Of a DNA stretch of 64,000 nucleotides, positions 46,364 to 58,481 are shown piece by piece; positions within the stretch are counted from its first letter, which is position 1, and each line of letters opens with the position of its first letter. The notes below the pieces were generated by a model. That model ran no database searches. It saw only the letters and a list, made by a program, of their open reading frames with translations, and was not told the DNA's origin. Source of the stretch: Hydractinia symbiolongicarpus (taxonomy: Eukaryota > Cnidaria > Hydrozoa > Anthoathecata > Hydractiniidae); contig NC_079875.1 of NCBI RefSeq assembly GCF_029227915.1, forward strand, positions 24,235,001 to 24,299,000. Direction: 5' to 3'. Both the position numbers and the translations under genes were made by a program.

Positions 46364-46818
46364 TTAAAATAATGTTTTATTATTGTAATAACATATACAG
46401 TACCGCTTAAATGTACACAAGTTTTAGGATCTCATGTCTCCTTTCTACATAAATATCTTTTATTCATTACCTCCTTTGTAGACTGCGTAATTGAAGAATT
46501 AAAAACAGCGCTCCATTTTTTGCGTTTTTATTTCCATGTGATTTCTTTGAATTATATTACTCGCTACAGTTTTATTTAGGAGCTTGATTGTTCACGCACA
46601 TAAGGAATGAGTTCGTATTTTAGGCGAGTTATTATTCACTTGTCTAACACATTTTAGGACCGTGCCAAGGTGCATGCGCGCGATCGCGCACCTAATATGA
46701 CGCAGTCTGCAAAATCATTTCTATACATCTTAAATAACGAAACGTTGTGGTAAAAAAAAATAGTTAAGTGTGATTCACACTGGCAAATATTCACATTGCA
46801 CTTGTAAATTTTGCTTAC

Positions 46819-46914
46819 GAGTGCGATTTTTTGCACTCCATATAGCACTGGTAATTTTTTAGCGGGTGCTTTTTCTGGCTCTGGCATAGTTTTATTTAAA
46901 AAAGGGCCTGACAT
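46819..46914 (-). CDS. Possible first exon, 32 codons
   Basis: ATG at 46912-46914 opens a 32-codon stretch (MPEPEKAPAKKLPVLYGVQK within it) that ends at a GTAAGC donor in phase 0. The peptide is Lys/Pro-rich and looks like an N-terminus. It could start the minus-strand gene(s) further left, but no link is visible. Confidence 0.3.
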
Positions 46915-47163
46915 ATTAGAAAAGTTAAATCATTGTGGGTATTAAATGTGTGTTTTTGTAAAATAACCTTCACACAAAAAATCATTGCTACCTGTTTTGT
47001 TTTGTCTTAAAATGTTTGTATGTTTTTTTGTGTCATAAAACAAACGATACAAAGTACATTATATACTTCGTTATGCTAAACAAAAACAATATTAAGTGCT
47101 TTGTTTAAAGTAAAAAGTACAAACGAAGTCCATACAAACTTTTTTATAACATGATACAAAATG

Positions 47164-47305
47164 TTTTCTTGTCACTTAAAAAAGGAATATGGCCACGTTA
47201 AAGCTTTGTAGAGACATTTTCTCGTCATTTTAAAAAGAAATACAACTTTCAAGCTTCATAGAGACGTTTTCTCATCACTTTAAAAAGAAATATGGCCACG
47301 TTAAA
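47164..47305. repeat. ~52-bp tandem repeat, three units
   Basis: Units share ttttct(c/t)(g/a)tca.ttaaaaa and gaaatatggccacgttaaa; starts near 47164, 47217 and 47268. Confidence 0.75.
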
Positions 47306-48047
47306 TATATAATATATATGTAAATATATGGTAGTATAAAGACAAAGTAATTTTATGCCAAATACAAGTCAAAATATAGTACGTTTATATTAGGCCTGTT
47401 AAGTATTACTAATAATTTATTAATTATAATCGAATAATTATTCTATTGAATTCTTCACCACCATCATTTGCATGGTGAAATTTAGTCCATAGTAGGATTA
47501 AGTACTTTTTTCTACAAGAAAAAAAACTTACTTTTGACATTGATGCAAACTTTTATTTATTGTCAATTTACCTAGTAACAAAGATTTAAATAAGCTAAAC
47601 ATGGACCATGATATATTGTTCTGTTTTACATGAAAACATATTACCATAATCAACTTTTTTTAACATATACATAGATATTTCAGGGTGTTTGTAGTTGCGG
47701 CAATCATGTCTCAGCTGAATAGAACCAACCACAATAATTTACAAAATGATTAATTAAATGTGTGAGTGGGTCAGAAATACATAGCGGGGTGGCAACTTAC
47801 CGAAAGAGATTCAGGAGAGTTTACTGTATTTAAAGAAACTCCAAATTTTGCAAGGAAAAGACTATACATTTGTTTAAAAAATTAAGCAAAGCATATACTT
47901 CTTTATTGTAGTAAAACATCGTTACTATATCTGAGCATCCCACAAACTACCAAGTCAGAAAATCAAATAATTTATGACAACATTAATTTATCAATCAAAA
48001 CAAGATTTGCTTAAATTTGACGGAAAACATAATTGCAGATATACTGT

Positions 48048-48308
48048 GATAGTATTGTTCTGCCCAATCTTAGGAGACTGCCCAATATTTGGACATAAAA
48101 ATGCCCAGTTCGTCAAAAGATTAAGCAGGAGACCATGGATGTGCCACACAAGCTCTGTTGTTTGCAAGACCCTACAAACATTCTCAGGCACATTAAAAAA
48201 ATATATTTGGGGTATGTACATCAAAAACGAATTTGCCAGTACTGTTGAATTGACCAGGCCAGATTTGGTTAAGACGGGGGCCGTTTCAAGATTGGGCAGA
48301 ACAGTATC
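48048..48308. repeat. Short MITE with tgttctgcccaatctt ends
   Basis: About 260 bp. The left end (48056-48071) and right end (complement of 48288-48303) share a perfect 16-bp inverted repeat. The 115-codon ORF across it is chance. Confidence 0.65.
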
Positions 48309-48865
48309 ATTGGGAAATTAGCAAGATAGTTTGATGATATTGTTTTCGAAAAGGCTGTATTTGATCCAATTTGATCAATAGACATATAGTTAAAATTGTA
48401 ATACTATTCTTACTTCAAGGGAAGGTTATATTTTTTGTGGTGAGTCAATAAATGTAAGCTTGCTGTATCAAGCTGGTTTCTAATGTCTGACATCAAGCAA
48501 TGATAGATGAGCATTAAGTGCACAAGAATATGTGCATGATTTTGTGCAAAAATGCAAATTTGGACCAGAAAACACACACATTAAGATTCCAGTATTTTGT
48601 GCAATTCAAACAACCATATTTCAACCATGACAATATACAGTAGTAAAAGCTGTTGATGTGTGCAAACTGAAATTGAAAGCTATGACCTTGACCAAGAAAA
48701 TAATAAGGCGTCAAATAAGAAAAACTGTTTTTACACTCAGCTATGCTAGCTATCACAGTGAAGTTAGTTTTAGTCAAATTCACAAGAAAATAAAAGAAAA
48801 CAAAGAAAGTAAGAAACAGAAAATAAAAACACAAGAAACTTTGGCAGCTCAAAGCGCAAAGAACT

Positions 48866-49107
48866 TTCAAAAATTAAACAAATACAATGCAGTTAAATTA
48901 TGATAACAATTTAGTCCTAATCCTAAGTATTCAAGTGAGATCCGGCTTCCGTGAAAATCCTACTTCAAAGAACAACTTTTTTGTCCACAAAACATTATAT
49001 ACATGTGCAACTGTGTTGTAGGGAGGTGAGGAGGGCACTTGAATACTTAGGATTAGGACTAAATTGTTATCATAATTAAACTGCATTGTATTTGTTTAAT
49101 TTTTGAA
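48866..49107. repeat. Foldback: 72-bp inverted repeat around 98 bp
   Basis: Arms 48866-48937 and 49036-49107 are complementary over 72 bp with one mismatch. The inner part of the left arm plus adjoining bases (about 48903-48970) is a diverged copy of the right terminus of the neighbouring DIRS-like element. It is probably a short derivative of a related element abutting the DIRS left end. Confidence 0.85.
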
Positions 49108-49247
49108 ATAACAATTTAGCCCATAATCCTAAGTATACAAATGAGATTTCAAAGCTGTTTTGTGGCGTCATGTAAAAAACGCAACCAAATATTAACAGAA
49201 TAATAGTCTATGTATATTGTAACTCAACAGCAATTACATAATATCAG

Positions 49248-50240
49248 TTAATTGTTCTTCAACAGTGTTGTACCGAAGTTTTCAGTTATCGGTAGATTAT
49301 GAAACTTTCGAAAACAAGTATCAGATGCCCATCCTGCTGCCTTTTGTATGTCCTTTATGTTTAAACTAAGGTTGTTTGCCTTGCTGGTGGATACACTTCT
49401 TACCGAGTGAGCGGTAAATACGGTGATATCGATCCCTGCCAGTCCAAGAAATAGCTTAATGTAGCGAGCTATTGTAGCCACCCCCACTGGTTTGTGTGGG
49501 TATGCATATGAAAGCAATAGCTGCTTTGGTTGGTTCTCCAGGTTTTCTCTGATGCTGTTTGTTCGTTCCAGGTACTCCTGTAAACAATTTACGATACACA
49601 GCTTTGGGTTATTAGAGTATGCAAGGAATCGTAGGGGTTCTTGATGCTTTCCTGGTTTTGTTGTTTTTAATATGGTTGGAATGTAGAAGGTATAGCAGTT
49701 ATCTCCATAATGACAATAGTCTGTTCTTAAAGCACCTATTATCTGTCCCCCTTGCCCGCTAAGGATGCAAAGGAGAGTGGCAAGTTTTTTTGACAAGAAG
49801 TTCCAACATTAAATTTTTATTTTCTGGAAGGCTATTCATTTAGTTTAGTATTAACGCTGGGTCATACGTAACGGTATATTTTGGGAAGCTGGGGCGTAAC
49901 TTAAACATCCCTCTAAGAAACTTGCTGACCTGCTCATCTTTACCGAAAGATTTAACATTTTTGTGTGTAAGATGGCAGATAGTGCAGATCTAGCTGCTGC
50001 AATAGAGCCATACCTCCAGTTGTCGTGGTAAAATAATTTTGTTAGGAAGGACATAGCTATTTTATAGTCTGCATTTATGATGTCATCCACATTATTATTC
50101 TGGCAATATGTAATCCACTTTTTTATATACATATTATAGCTATTTTGTGTGTTTTCTCCCCAGGATGCTAACAGTAGACTACTGATCTCGGGTGAGAATT
50201 GTTTCTGGAAAAGGATTTCCCGGAAACGATTGCTGCCTTC
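49248..50240 (-). pseudogene. DIRS tyrosine recombinase with changed catalytic residues
   Basis: The N-terminal SAM-like part (LLASWGENTQ, YIKKWITYCQ) needs a frame change near 50180. The middle reads to about 49865, where two frame changes occur before LATLLCILSGQ. The catalytic domain has the H-x-x-R box (TAHSVRSVS) near 49410. However, the first Arg position after LSGQ is Gly (LSGQGGQ), and the terminal nucleophile position in FRKFHNLP is His where the family has Tyr. These are visible in the sequence; the family comparison is from recollection. The enzyme would integrate circular element DNA; this copy should be inactive. Confidence 0.85.
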
Positions 50241-51802
50241 AGTTGCAGTGTCTTGTGCATTGGATGGTTTATGTCCTTCTGTTGTGGTAGCAATAGGAGG
50301 TCTGACCTGGAAGAAAGAGATATATGTTTAATACAAAGTTCGTGGAATTGACTGTACCAAGGTTGATTCGGCCAGTCAGGTACTATAAGGATGCCTGTTG
50401 CCTCATCATTCCATATTTTTTGTATCACCCTTGCAATACATGTGAATGGTGGGAAGGCATAAAAAATTTTATTGTGCCAGTTGATAGTGAATGCATCTAC
50501 TGCTTGACATTCTGGGTCAGGCCTATATGAGTAGAACATGTCCAACTGGCTGTTTATTCGACTTGCGAATAAATCAATGTCTGGTTGGAAATCTAGAGTA
50601 TCAATGACATAGTTGAATACTTCCTTATTAAGCATCCACTCAATTCTAGTTTCACATTTCCTTGATTCTCGGTCTGCCTCGACATTTAGAATTCCTGGAA
50701 TGTGTGTGGCTGTCAGCCAGTTATTATTTTGGATTGCCCAGTGCCATATTTCTTGTACTGTCTTATCCATTGGTATAGACCGTTTACTTCCCATTTTATT
50801 GATGGCTGAAACGTCTGATGTATTATCCAGTTTCATAAGTATATGGTTATTTTGAATATGTGATCAGAGTGCCTGCAGACCAAATAGTGCTGCTTTTAGT
50901 TCTAATACGTTAATATGTTGTTCCCTGTCTTGTGCCGTAAATTGGCCCCCAGTGTGTTGTTCCTTATGTGATGCACCCCTACCTATAGTGGATGCATCCG
51001 AGGTCAAAACATATGCTGGGTTTCCCCGTAAGATTGGTGAGAAGCTTTCCATAATGTTTTCTTTCCACCATAGTATTTCCTGAATGCCCTGCAAGGGTAC
51101 CCATGTGTGTCTGTCATATTTTCCACTGTTGTCCCTGAGTAGGTCATCGATGTAGTCAGCAAGCAATACTCCTTGTTGCCTAAGTGTGGCTAGTGGTGGC
51201 TTCATAAGTTTTGTAAACTTCCTAGGACCTTCCGTGTATCCATTAGGCAGAGCTTTATACTTGTAAAGCTCATTATTCTTTTGCAATTTTAGGAGTTTTT
51301 GGTCATCCTCATGGATAGGGATGCTGTAGTATGCATCTTAAATATCCAATATTGCTATAAACATATTTGGCCGTATTAAACATAATATTGAGTTTAAAGT
51401 TTGCATTTTAAACCTTTTCTTTTCAACCGACAAATTAAGTGTTTTCAGGTTTAATATTAGCCTGGAGCCACCATCAGATTTCTCTGTCACAAATATTGGT
51501 GATATAAACTCCCCTGGCTCATGATGGCACCTAGCTATCACCCCTTTTGATAACAAGCTAATCATTTCCTTTTGGACAAATTTGTCTTCCTTGTGCCTCA
51601 TGGTATATTGGACTTGCTGATTTTTTGGTAGTTCACCAGCTGCTATTCGCAGACCTGAAACAGTCTGTAAAACGTCAATGTCACTGGTAATTTTTTCCCA
51701 GTTTTTTATTTGCAGTTTTACACACCCTGCCTTGAAAGTTGTGACCTTTTGGCGAAGATACACCTTTAGTAATTCGAGGTTTCTTTCCTGAGGTGTCTGC
51801 AT
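50240..51802 (-). pseudogene. DIRS reverse transcriptase and RNase H
   Basis: RT blocks: GVIARC...EFISPIFVTEK, SRLILNLKTLN, FIAILDI then a stop at about 51338, DAYYSIPIHEDD, ALPNGYTEGPRKFTKLM, and the catalytic ADYIDDLL near 51140. RNase H: LTSDAST with Asp, LELKAALFGLQAL, then a stop at about 50862, and the remainder (DNTSDVSAINKMGS, HIPGILNVEADRESR). Both stops are in frame with the flanking sequence. The C-terminal extension (DIDLFASRINSQ, DAFTINWHN) is typical of DIRS/Ngaro-like polyproteins. It copies element RNA to DNA in the family. Confidence 0.88.
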
Positions 51803-53110
51803 TATCGCCTTTTGTTTTTTGGATTGTGGTACTTGCTGGTACTCTGGTAGCTCTTCCTGTTGTTGTAGTGCATCTTGTTGCTGTTTTGCTGTGCTTTTTG
51901 CCCTTGATTGTAGTGATTGTAGGCCCTCTTTGCGGTCTTGAAGGAGGGCCCCCTGTTTGACGATTCTGATTTTCTTTTTAGGTTGGGCCCTTCTTTCTCT
52001 AACAATGCTCTAAGTTGGTTTTCCTTATTTAAACTTTCTAGACGCTCACATATTGAGGACCCAAATAGTTGATCCGCTGCTTCGTCAGTATCTGTCGCTA
52101 ACTTTACATACTGGTTTGGAAAGGATGGTTTTATGAGGTTACGCCTATGTTGATTTACTGCTTGAGACACCTTTCCAGCAATATTGCATCTTTTAGTGAT
52201 GTAAGAGGGCCCTTGAAATCCACATTATTTTGTGCAAGCTGATTCAGTCAGTTCTGATGCTGCACGCAATACCATTGTTGTCGACGCAGCATGTAATTTC
52301 TGGATTTCTTGGAGCTTGTAGTCATTCGTTCGAACGAAAGTTGACAAGGTACTCCATATTTCCAGGTTAACCTTTTTTGGCACAAGATAGGGACAATTCG
52401 CAGGTGCGGCTGCATTTTCCAAATTTTGTTTGAGCACCTCCTCTTTTATTGGCTTTTGCCAAAATATCTTCGCTGCACCTGCAATGGAGGATGCAATTTC
52501 TGGCCCAGTTGGTAGTGTATCATCTTCGTATTCTTTGGTTGTTTCCAGCCAGTACTCCTGTTCTTTATCTTTTGTCTCCACCAGCTTCCCTGTTGTCTGG
52601 GAGTGTTCCCTGTGGATGAGCTGGACTGCCCTGCCACAGATTGGTTACCAGAGAACCAAATATTGATCCCATGATTGAGAGTTGATGTGTGTCAACATTT
52701 TCATGCTCACTTCTTGGTGGGATATTTTCATTCCTATTAGAATTGGAATGTTCCATAGTAGATGTTGACCGAGCAGGTGGTGCTGCATTTAGGTCAACTA
52801 TAGTTTGGGTAATGTTTGACCGATCTCCATCTGGAGAATTAGGGTCATTTCTACGCTCCTGAGAAGGAGCTGAAGTTGCTAGAGCATTAGCTGGTGTTAT
52901 GCTTTTAACCAAATTATTCATGGCTTGGATCAAACTGTTCAGTTGATCCTGCTGTTTATTAACAGAGGTTGTGAGCTGCATCATTGCTTCTTGCTGCTGT
53001 GTGCACATTTGTTCTAACAAATTGGTGCAGTCGACACCTGTCGCAGCAGCAGACACATTGCAAGCGGTGTTAGTGTCCCACATTATAGGATCACGTTCTT
53101 CGTTGATCAT
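51802..53110 (-). pseudogene. DIRS gag-like protein
   Basis: ATG at 53108-53110. The Gln-rich helical start (QQQEAMMQLTTSVNKQQDQL) and an Asn/Ser/Pro-rich middle are followed by frame changes near 52570 and 52200. A helical region then reads AAKIFWQKPIKEEVL and LHAASTTMVLRAASEL, and a basic Asn/Gln-rich tail reads NKMHYNNRKSYQSTSKYHN. It abuts the RT frame. Likely RNA-binding structural protein; no zinc knuckle seen. Confidence 0.7.
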
Positions 53111-53899
53111 TGTATTTTCTCCCTATAAATTAAGTTTATTATACACAGTCACACATGCAAACTTGGTATATAGGTAACTTAATCACCAACGAAAAGTTAG
53201 TATACCATATAAGCATAGGCTTAAGTAAAAAATAGATTATGGTACTTGTTTTTGAAACAGATTTGCAAAAGCTCTAATTTTCTGTGGACTTCTATTAAAA
53301 ACGTCTTTCCGTAGGTTGCGCGGAAGTCGAAATAGGATTTTCACAGAAGCCGGATCTCATTTGTATACTTAGGATTATGGGCTAAATTGTTATTTCCCGC
53401 GTCCAATATATGACGTAATGTTGCTCAATACTGCTACGCTATTGGTCAACAGTTTTTGGTTGCCTTCATATAAAAATGGCAAACATAGTTATGCTAAATT
53501 CAGCGGTGCCTGGAGAAATTATGAAAAGGTATATGGTTACAATAGATTACACTTTGTTTTGCCCTCGAAAGGAGATGGTCAGAGAATCTATATACTTTAA
53601 ATTTGTAAGTTTTTATTTCCTAGTTACGCCTGTGTATGTTAAGGGGTTTATAATCTTGGGTAATTAGATCATTTTAATTTGTTGTCTTACTTGTTCAGTT
53701 ATTTTTGTTAATGTTTTTTAAATTTCTTATGCACTGAGCAAGTTGAATTTTGTAAACAAACTTTATGTAGACAGTTGTTTCATAAAAATGGCGTGTAAAG
53801 TTTTTAGCCATATAGCTGTTCTGCCCGGATAATGAACATTGGCCTGATTAAGTAGCATGCCCTGGTTAAGAACAGGGCAGGAAATACATAATCAGGGCA

Positions 53900-54600
53900 A
53901 CATAATCAGGACAGGCCGGCTTATTACTCAAAAAATATTATTTGGCACTTATAAAAGGAACATAATCAGGTCAGGCCAGATTGTGTACGACAGTCTAATA
54001 TTATTTCTCACTTATTATAGAATGAACATAATCGGGGCGAGGGTGCCGATAAGCCGCAAACGCCCGCATATATAAGGGCGAGTTCGGGCGACTTTTCGAA
54101 TTAAATTGACGGTTGTCCGCCGAAACCGCCTGCACTTTCCCGAACACGCCCGAACTCGCTCGAAACATTCCCGAAATGCAACACCTTGTAACATAAACAT
54201 GGCGGACGACAATTGAAAGAACACGCTTGAAGAGAAAGGAGGTAATAAAGTTTATATATAAGTTATTTATCAAGTAAATCTTATCAAAACCATAAAAACA
54301 GTTCTTTTAAGAACTTAGCTACCATATAGTTAGTTCATTCTAATTTTTATACTTTTTTAAATAATTTTTCGAGAGTCATTTATGGTGAATCTTTTTTTTC
54401 GGGCATTGTTCGGGACTATGCGGGTTTTTTTCGGGCAAATACCTGAATTTTCTTTAAAACGCCGAACTCGCCCGAAAACGCCCGCACTTTTTTAGGCGTA
54501 TGCGGCTTATCGGCACCCTCATGGGCAGGCCGACTTATGTATGACAGGCAAATATTATTCGAGACTTATAGAACAGATATAATCGGGGCCCACTGCTTTT
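53900..54600. repeat. Degenerate ~60-bp tandem repeat, split by a MITE
   Basis: Units share (a)cataatc(a/g)gg.caggcc and an attatt..cacttat block; starts near 53901, 53961 and 54027, then continuing after the MITE at 54525 and 54578. Looser copies of cataatc(c/a/t)gg occur near 54970-55035. Confidence 0.65.
54039..54520. repeat. MITE with gagggtgcc ends, copy 2
   Basis: 482 bp, highly similar to 33215-33698. The inverted ends gagggtgccgataagccgca and tgcggcttatcggcaccctc are a perfect 20-bp pair. Inserted into the 60-bp tandem repeat. Confidence 0.9.
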
Positions 54601-55159
54601 ATATCATTTGTCATCACTGCTGACAAGCAAATAGCACTGGTGGCAAAGTTTTTGTTGTTCTCAAATGAAACGAAATTTCGTGGCAAATACTAAATTTTGG
54701 GATTCGCAAGTTTAATAACTTTTCACCAAACTTAATTCCCGAAAAAAGAATAATTTAGGTTCCGTGAAATTTAGTTGCTTAAAATTATATTATGTTGAAA
54801 TGTATTTACTATAAGAGTACTTTATACTAAGAATTATGTCAAGACTAATTTCTTTCACCATGTCTAGTTTTTAGGGGTGTTCTATCTTCCAGAGAATGTT
54901 TAATTCACAAAAGTTTGAAGAAAATGCCAATCACAGCCTGCCTGGCCAGCCGTTATATCAGCGTTCATAATCCGGTCAGCACGACATAATCAGTGCAAAA
55001 AAAACTAATCGGACCATGCGTACATAATCTGGCTGTCCCGGTTGTAAACAGGCCGTTTTCGCAATCTGGGCAGAACATAGCTAGCGTTCTGTTACCCATT
55101 TATTATAGGTCTCAGACCAATGGAAATTGCCTGCCTGTATAGTTTCATGGCATAGTGTT

Positions 55160-56878
55160 TGTATGGAAAAAAAATAATGGTGGATGACTTGCAGATTCTG
55201 GTGTCACTGGAATTAGTAATGAATGCTAACTTCTATTGTAAGCACCCTCTTTTTTCATCTGTACTTAATCTTCCAGATAATCTCTTTAAATCCATGGAAG
55301 GTGTTCTTAATATGTCTGTCTGCAATGCTGCGTTTAATGCAGACAAAAAACAAGATGATTTGGTAAAAGAGGTGTCTATTTTAAATTTAGTCTATTCACA
55401 TTTTGTTTTGCGATTGAGGGTGCACTACCGTTAAGAGAGAATTTTGCACCTAACCATTTTGTTCCCATTACCTATCACCATTGGCCATCTGCAAGTACAT
55501 ATTTTAAGGAACATGAAACATCAAAAAATGGTCTGCATGTTCAAACAAGTCTTATTTATAGCACATTTCTAAAACAAATTTCAGGAAACATTAAACCAAT
55601 TAATATAATCATAGGTTCTAACTATAAAAAACAGATATATAGTTGAAAATAGGAAGTTTTTAACACCAATTGTTGACACCATAATTTTATGTGGTCGTAT
55701 TTTTATTCCTCTTCGTGGACACAGAGACAATAGTCAATATCCCCCGATGTTAGAGAATTTTCAACTGGTTCCACTGGAAATTTTCTTAATATTTTAAATT
55801 ATCATTTATATGGTGGGGACATAAACCTAAAAACTCATCTCCTTAATTGTAACAAAAATTCTTCTTATATTCCAAAAACTGCACAGAATAAAATAATTAA
55901 ATGGTGTGCTGATTTGATCACTGAAATTAATAAAATTTCTGAAATTTAGAAAAACAATTTTTTTTCCATAATAACTGATGAAGCACCAGACACATCTAAT
56001 AAAGAACAGTTATCCTTAGTTATGCGCTATAGTAATTGTGATATCAAAGAAGATTTTATTAGATTTCTGCACTGTAAGGTTTATCTGGAAGTGGTCTTGC
56101 TTATATTATTCTTAAAACTATAAGTGATGACCTTACCTTAAACATTCAAGACTGTAGAGGTCAGGGTTATGATGGAGCTGGTGCTGTAGCTGGTAGAATT
56201 AATGGTCTTTCTTCTCATATTTTGACAATCAATAGGAAGGCTGTTTACACTCACTGCCATAGTCGTCGCCTCAAACTCAGTTGGCCTCTTGTTTCAAACA
56301 ATTAGGAATGTACTGGATAATATAAAAGACATTTCTTATTAAGATATGTTTGCAAAAAATATTGAATTGTATACTCCTGATTCATTAAAGAATAAGCTTA
56401 AGGATGGACATGGATATTTTTCAAGAACTCTATGTCCCTCTTGTTTTTACTCTTTAGGAGATGTTTGTTCAAATTGTTCAAAGACAATGCAATGTTGACA
56501 CATCCTCAAAAGCCTTGTCCTTTCATAAATTAATTACTAGTTTTTAGTTTATCATGACAATGGTTATTACTTCTGTATTTGATATTATGCTTCCTGTGAC
56601 ACGAATGCTTCAGTACAAGCCCATTGACGTCTTTGAAGGAATTCATATGATTGATGCCCCAAAAAGTGCTGCCATAGCTACCCGAAATCGGTTGATGCTT
56701 ACCATGACATTTGGTGTGAGAAAGCTATATTTTTAGCTCAAAAAGTGTGTTACTCCTGCAAAATCTGGGACTTGTGGCCGTCAAAGAAAGAGGTCCAACA
56801 TTCCTGCTGATAACATTTCAGAATATTTTAAACGGACAACAACTATTCCAATGTTGGAGCAGGAGTTTATTTTTAAGT
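55160..56878 (+). pseudogene. hAT transposase remnant (ZMYM1/DUF4371-like)
   Basis: Split over three frames with many stops. Recognisable in order: HWPSASTYFKEHETSKNG (about 55480), LPLRGH-like FIPLRGHRDN (about 55710), SIITDEAPDTSNKEQLSLVM (about 55975), QGYDGAGAVAGRINGLSSH (about 56165) and RSNIPADNISEYFKRT (about 56795). This order is that of the DUF4371-bearing hAT transposases common in marine animals. The final dimerisation domain is missing: the homology ends at TAA near 56878. Dead copy. Confidence 0.8.
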
Positions 56879-56879
56879 A

Positions 56880-57829
56880 AGATGCGCTCTCTCATCAAAA
56901 TTTAAGTGAATTAATTCAATAGTAAGGTTATAATAAAATATTGGTAATAAATAGTAAAAAGTAATAGTAGTAGTGTCGTAAATAATTATATAATAAGAAA
57001 TACTCCCCCCTTTTTTTTGGTGATGACAAACCTGCTTGATTTCAAAATGTTCCCCGGACTCATTAACTTCGCTGACAGTACCTGGGTCAAGGAGCAACTA
57101 AGTTTTTTTCTTTTCTCCATTGATGATTGAGATTGAGATTGTGATTGCTATAATGACATGATTAATCCATACCTTCCTTTTGTTAAATTTTTCACACATT
57201 AGTTATATACAAATTGTAGCAAAACAGGTAGCTGTAATGATAATATTTTTGCAAGGATTTTTTGTAAAACACTGACCATACACTGTTGTATGGTAGTAAC
57301 AAAACAGGTAGCTGTAATGATAATCATATTTTTTTAAGGATAAATACACTTATTCTTAACGTTTAAGTCTTATCATTAAATTCCTGTGCGTGCAGATGAC
57401 AGAGCCCCTCTCTTTGCTTCTCTATGTTTCTTTTCTTGCATACCGGGCTCGGCATGACTCCAGCAGACAGTACCTGGTTCCTGGAGCGGCAGTATGACTG
57501 TCCATGTTGGACTTAACGAGCTATATTTTCAATATCTTTTTCGTCTTTTTGGCCTATAGGCATGCTGACGAGCCCTGACATTGGGGAAAACAGTCTTATT
57601 TTTTGCGGTGCAGAAGCGATTGCGAAAATATTCCTATTCTGTCATACCTGAGGCCTTACAAATTAAAACACTTATATACGCATTGGTTGCGTAAAACACG
57701 CCAAGACCCGAAGCAGTGTTTTTTTGTTTTTTTTACGCTTTGACATAGTGAAAAAATTGCCTAAATCCGTGCCTGGCGAGGTGGTACGACCTTTAAAAAT
57801 GTAGGTTGTATAATTATAAATGAGACTGC
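56880..57829. other. Stretch without a supported gene
   Basis: Contains a repeated phrase, aaaacaggtagctgtaatgataat, at about 57222 and 57301 and a G+C-richer block near 57420-57500. No exon or terminal repeat supported. Confidence 0.4.
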
Positions 57830-58083
57830 ATCAAATTTCTATTTTGCAGAAATAGGGCACACAATTTATTTGTAGTGTTGAAACGTTCCAGATTAATTTC
57901 AATGTGCAATTGGATTTAGAATAAGTATATATACACCATTTTTCTACTTTGTAGAAACAGGGCACACAATTTATTTTTTGACTTGAAACATTACAGGTTA
58001 TTTTGATTTGTGCAACTGTGGGCTGTTATATTGATTTTTCTATTTTTGCAGAAATGGGGCACACATTATATTTTTTGACTTAA

Positions 58084-58481
58084 GGCCATGATTCACACAC
58101 GGAAAACGTTCCGCGGACCGGACCGGATCAAACAAAAACAAAGCTTTGCCCATGCACATTGTTAGCTCATTACGCAATCGAAACGGAAAACTGTGCAGTC
58201 CGAGAAGCTAGAAGACAGTTGAAATGCTTTCAACTTTTTTTCTGGTCCGCGGAGCGACTAGCATTTTTGACCAATAACAAGCTACAAAATATAGCCAAGT
58301 GACATCAAGAAACGACCGGCAGCAGCAAGCACATGTTTTTTATCCATATTATGTTGTTATTATTGTCGTAGCAACGTAGAAATTAATATTCGGTCTTTAA
58401 CGTACTGGAACAGAACGGAACGAAACAGAACAGTTATCCGGTTGGGTCCGTGGAACGTTTTGCGTGTGTGGATACTGGACT
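58084..58481. repeat. MITE inside the array, TTAA flanks
   Basis: About 398 bp. Near-inverted ends of about 39 bp share cacacacg and aaaacgttcc. TTAA lies on both sides (58080-58083 and 58482-58485), within a unit's gacttaaacgtt segment. Confidence 0.75.

Larger units (their letters stand above)
49105..53396 (-). mobile_element. DIRS-like tyrosine-recombinase retrotransposon
   Basis: Bounded by perfect 43-bp inverted repeats (49105-49147 and 53354-53396). Minus-strand order is gag-like protein, RT plus RNase H, tyrosine recombinase, as in DIRS-order elements. No LTRs, no DDE integrase. Several stops and frameshifts make it inactive. Confidence 0.9.

Noticed and set aside
47974-48321. 115-codon plus-strand ORF
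   Set aside because: It spans a MITE with inverted ends and has no recognisable domain.
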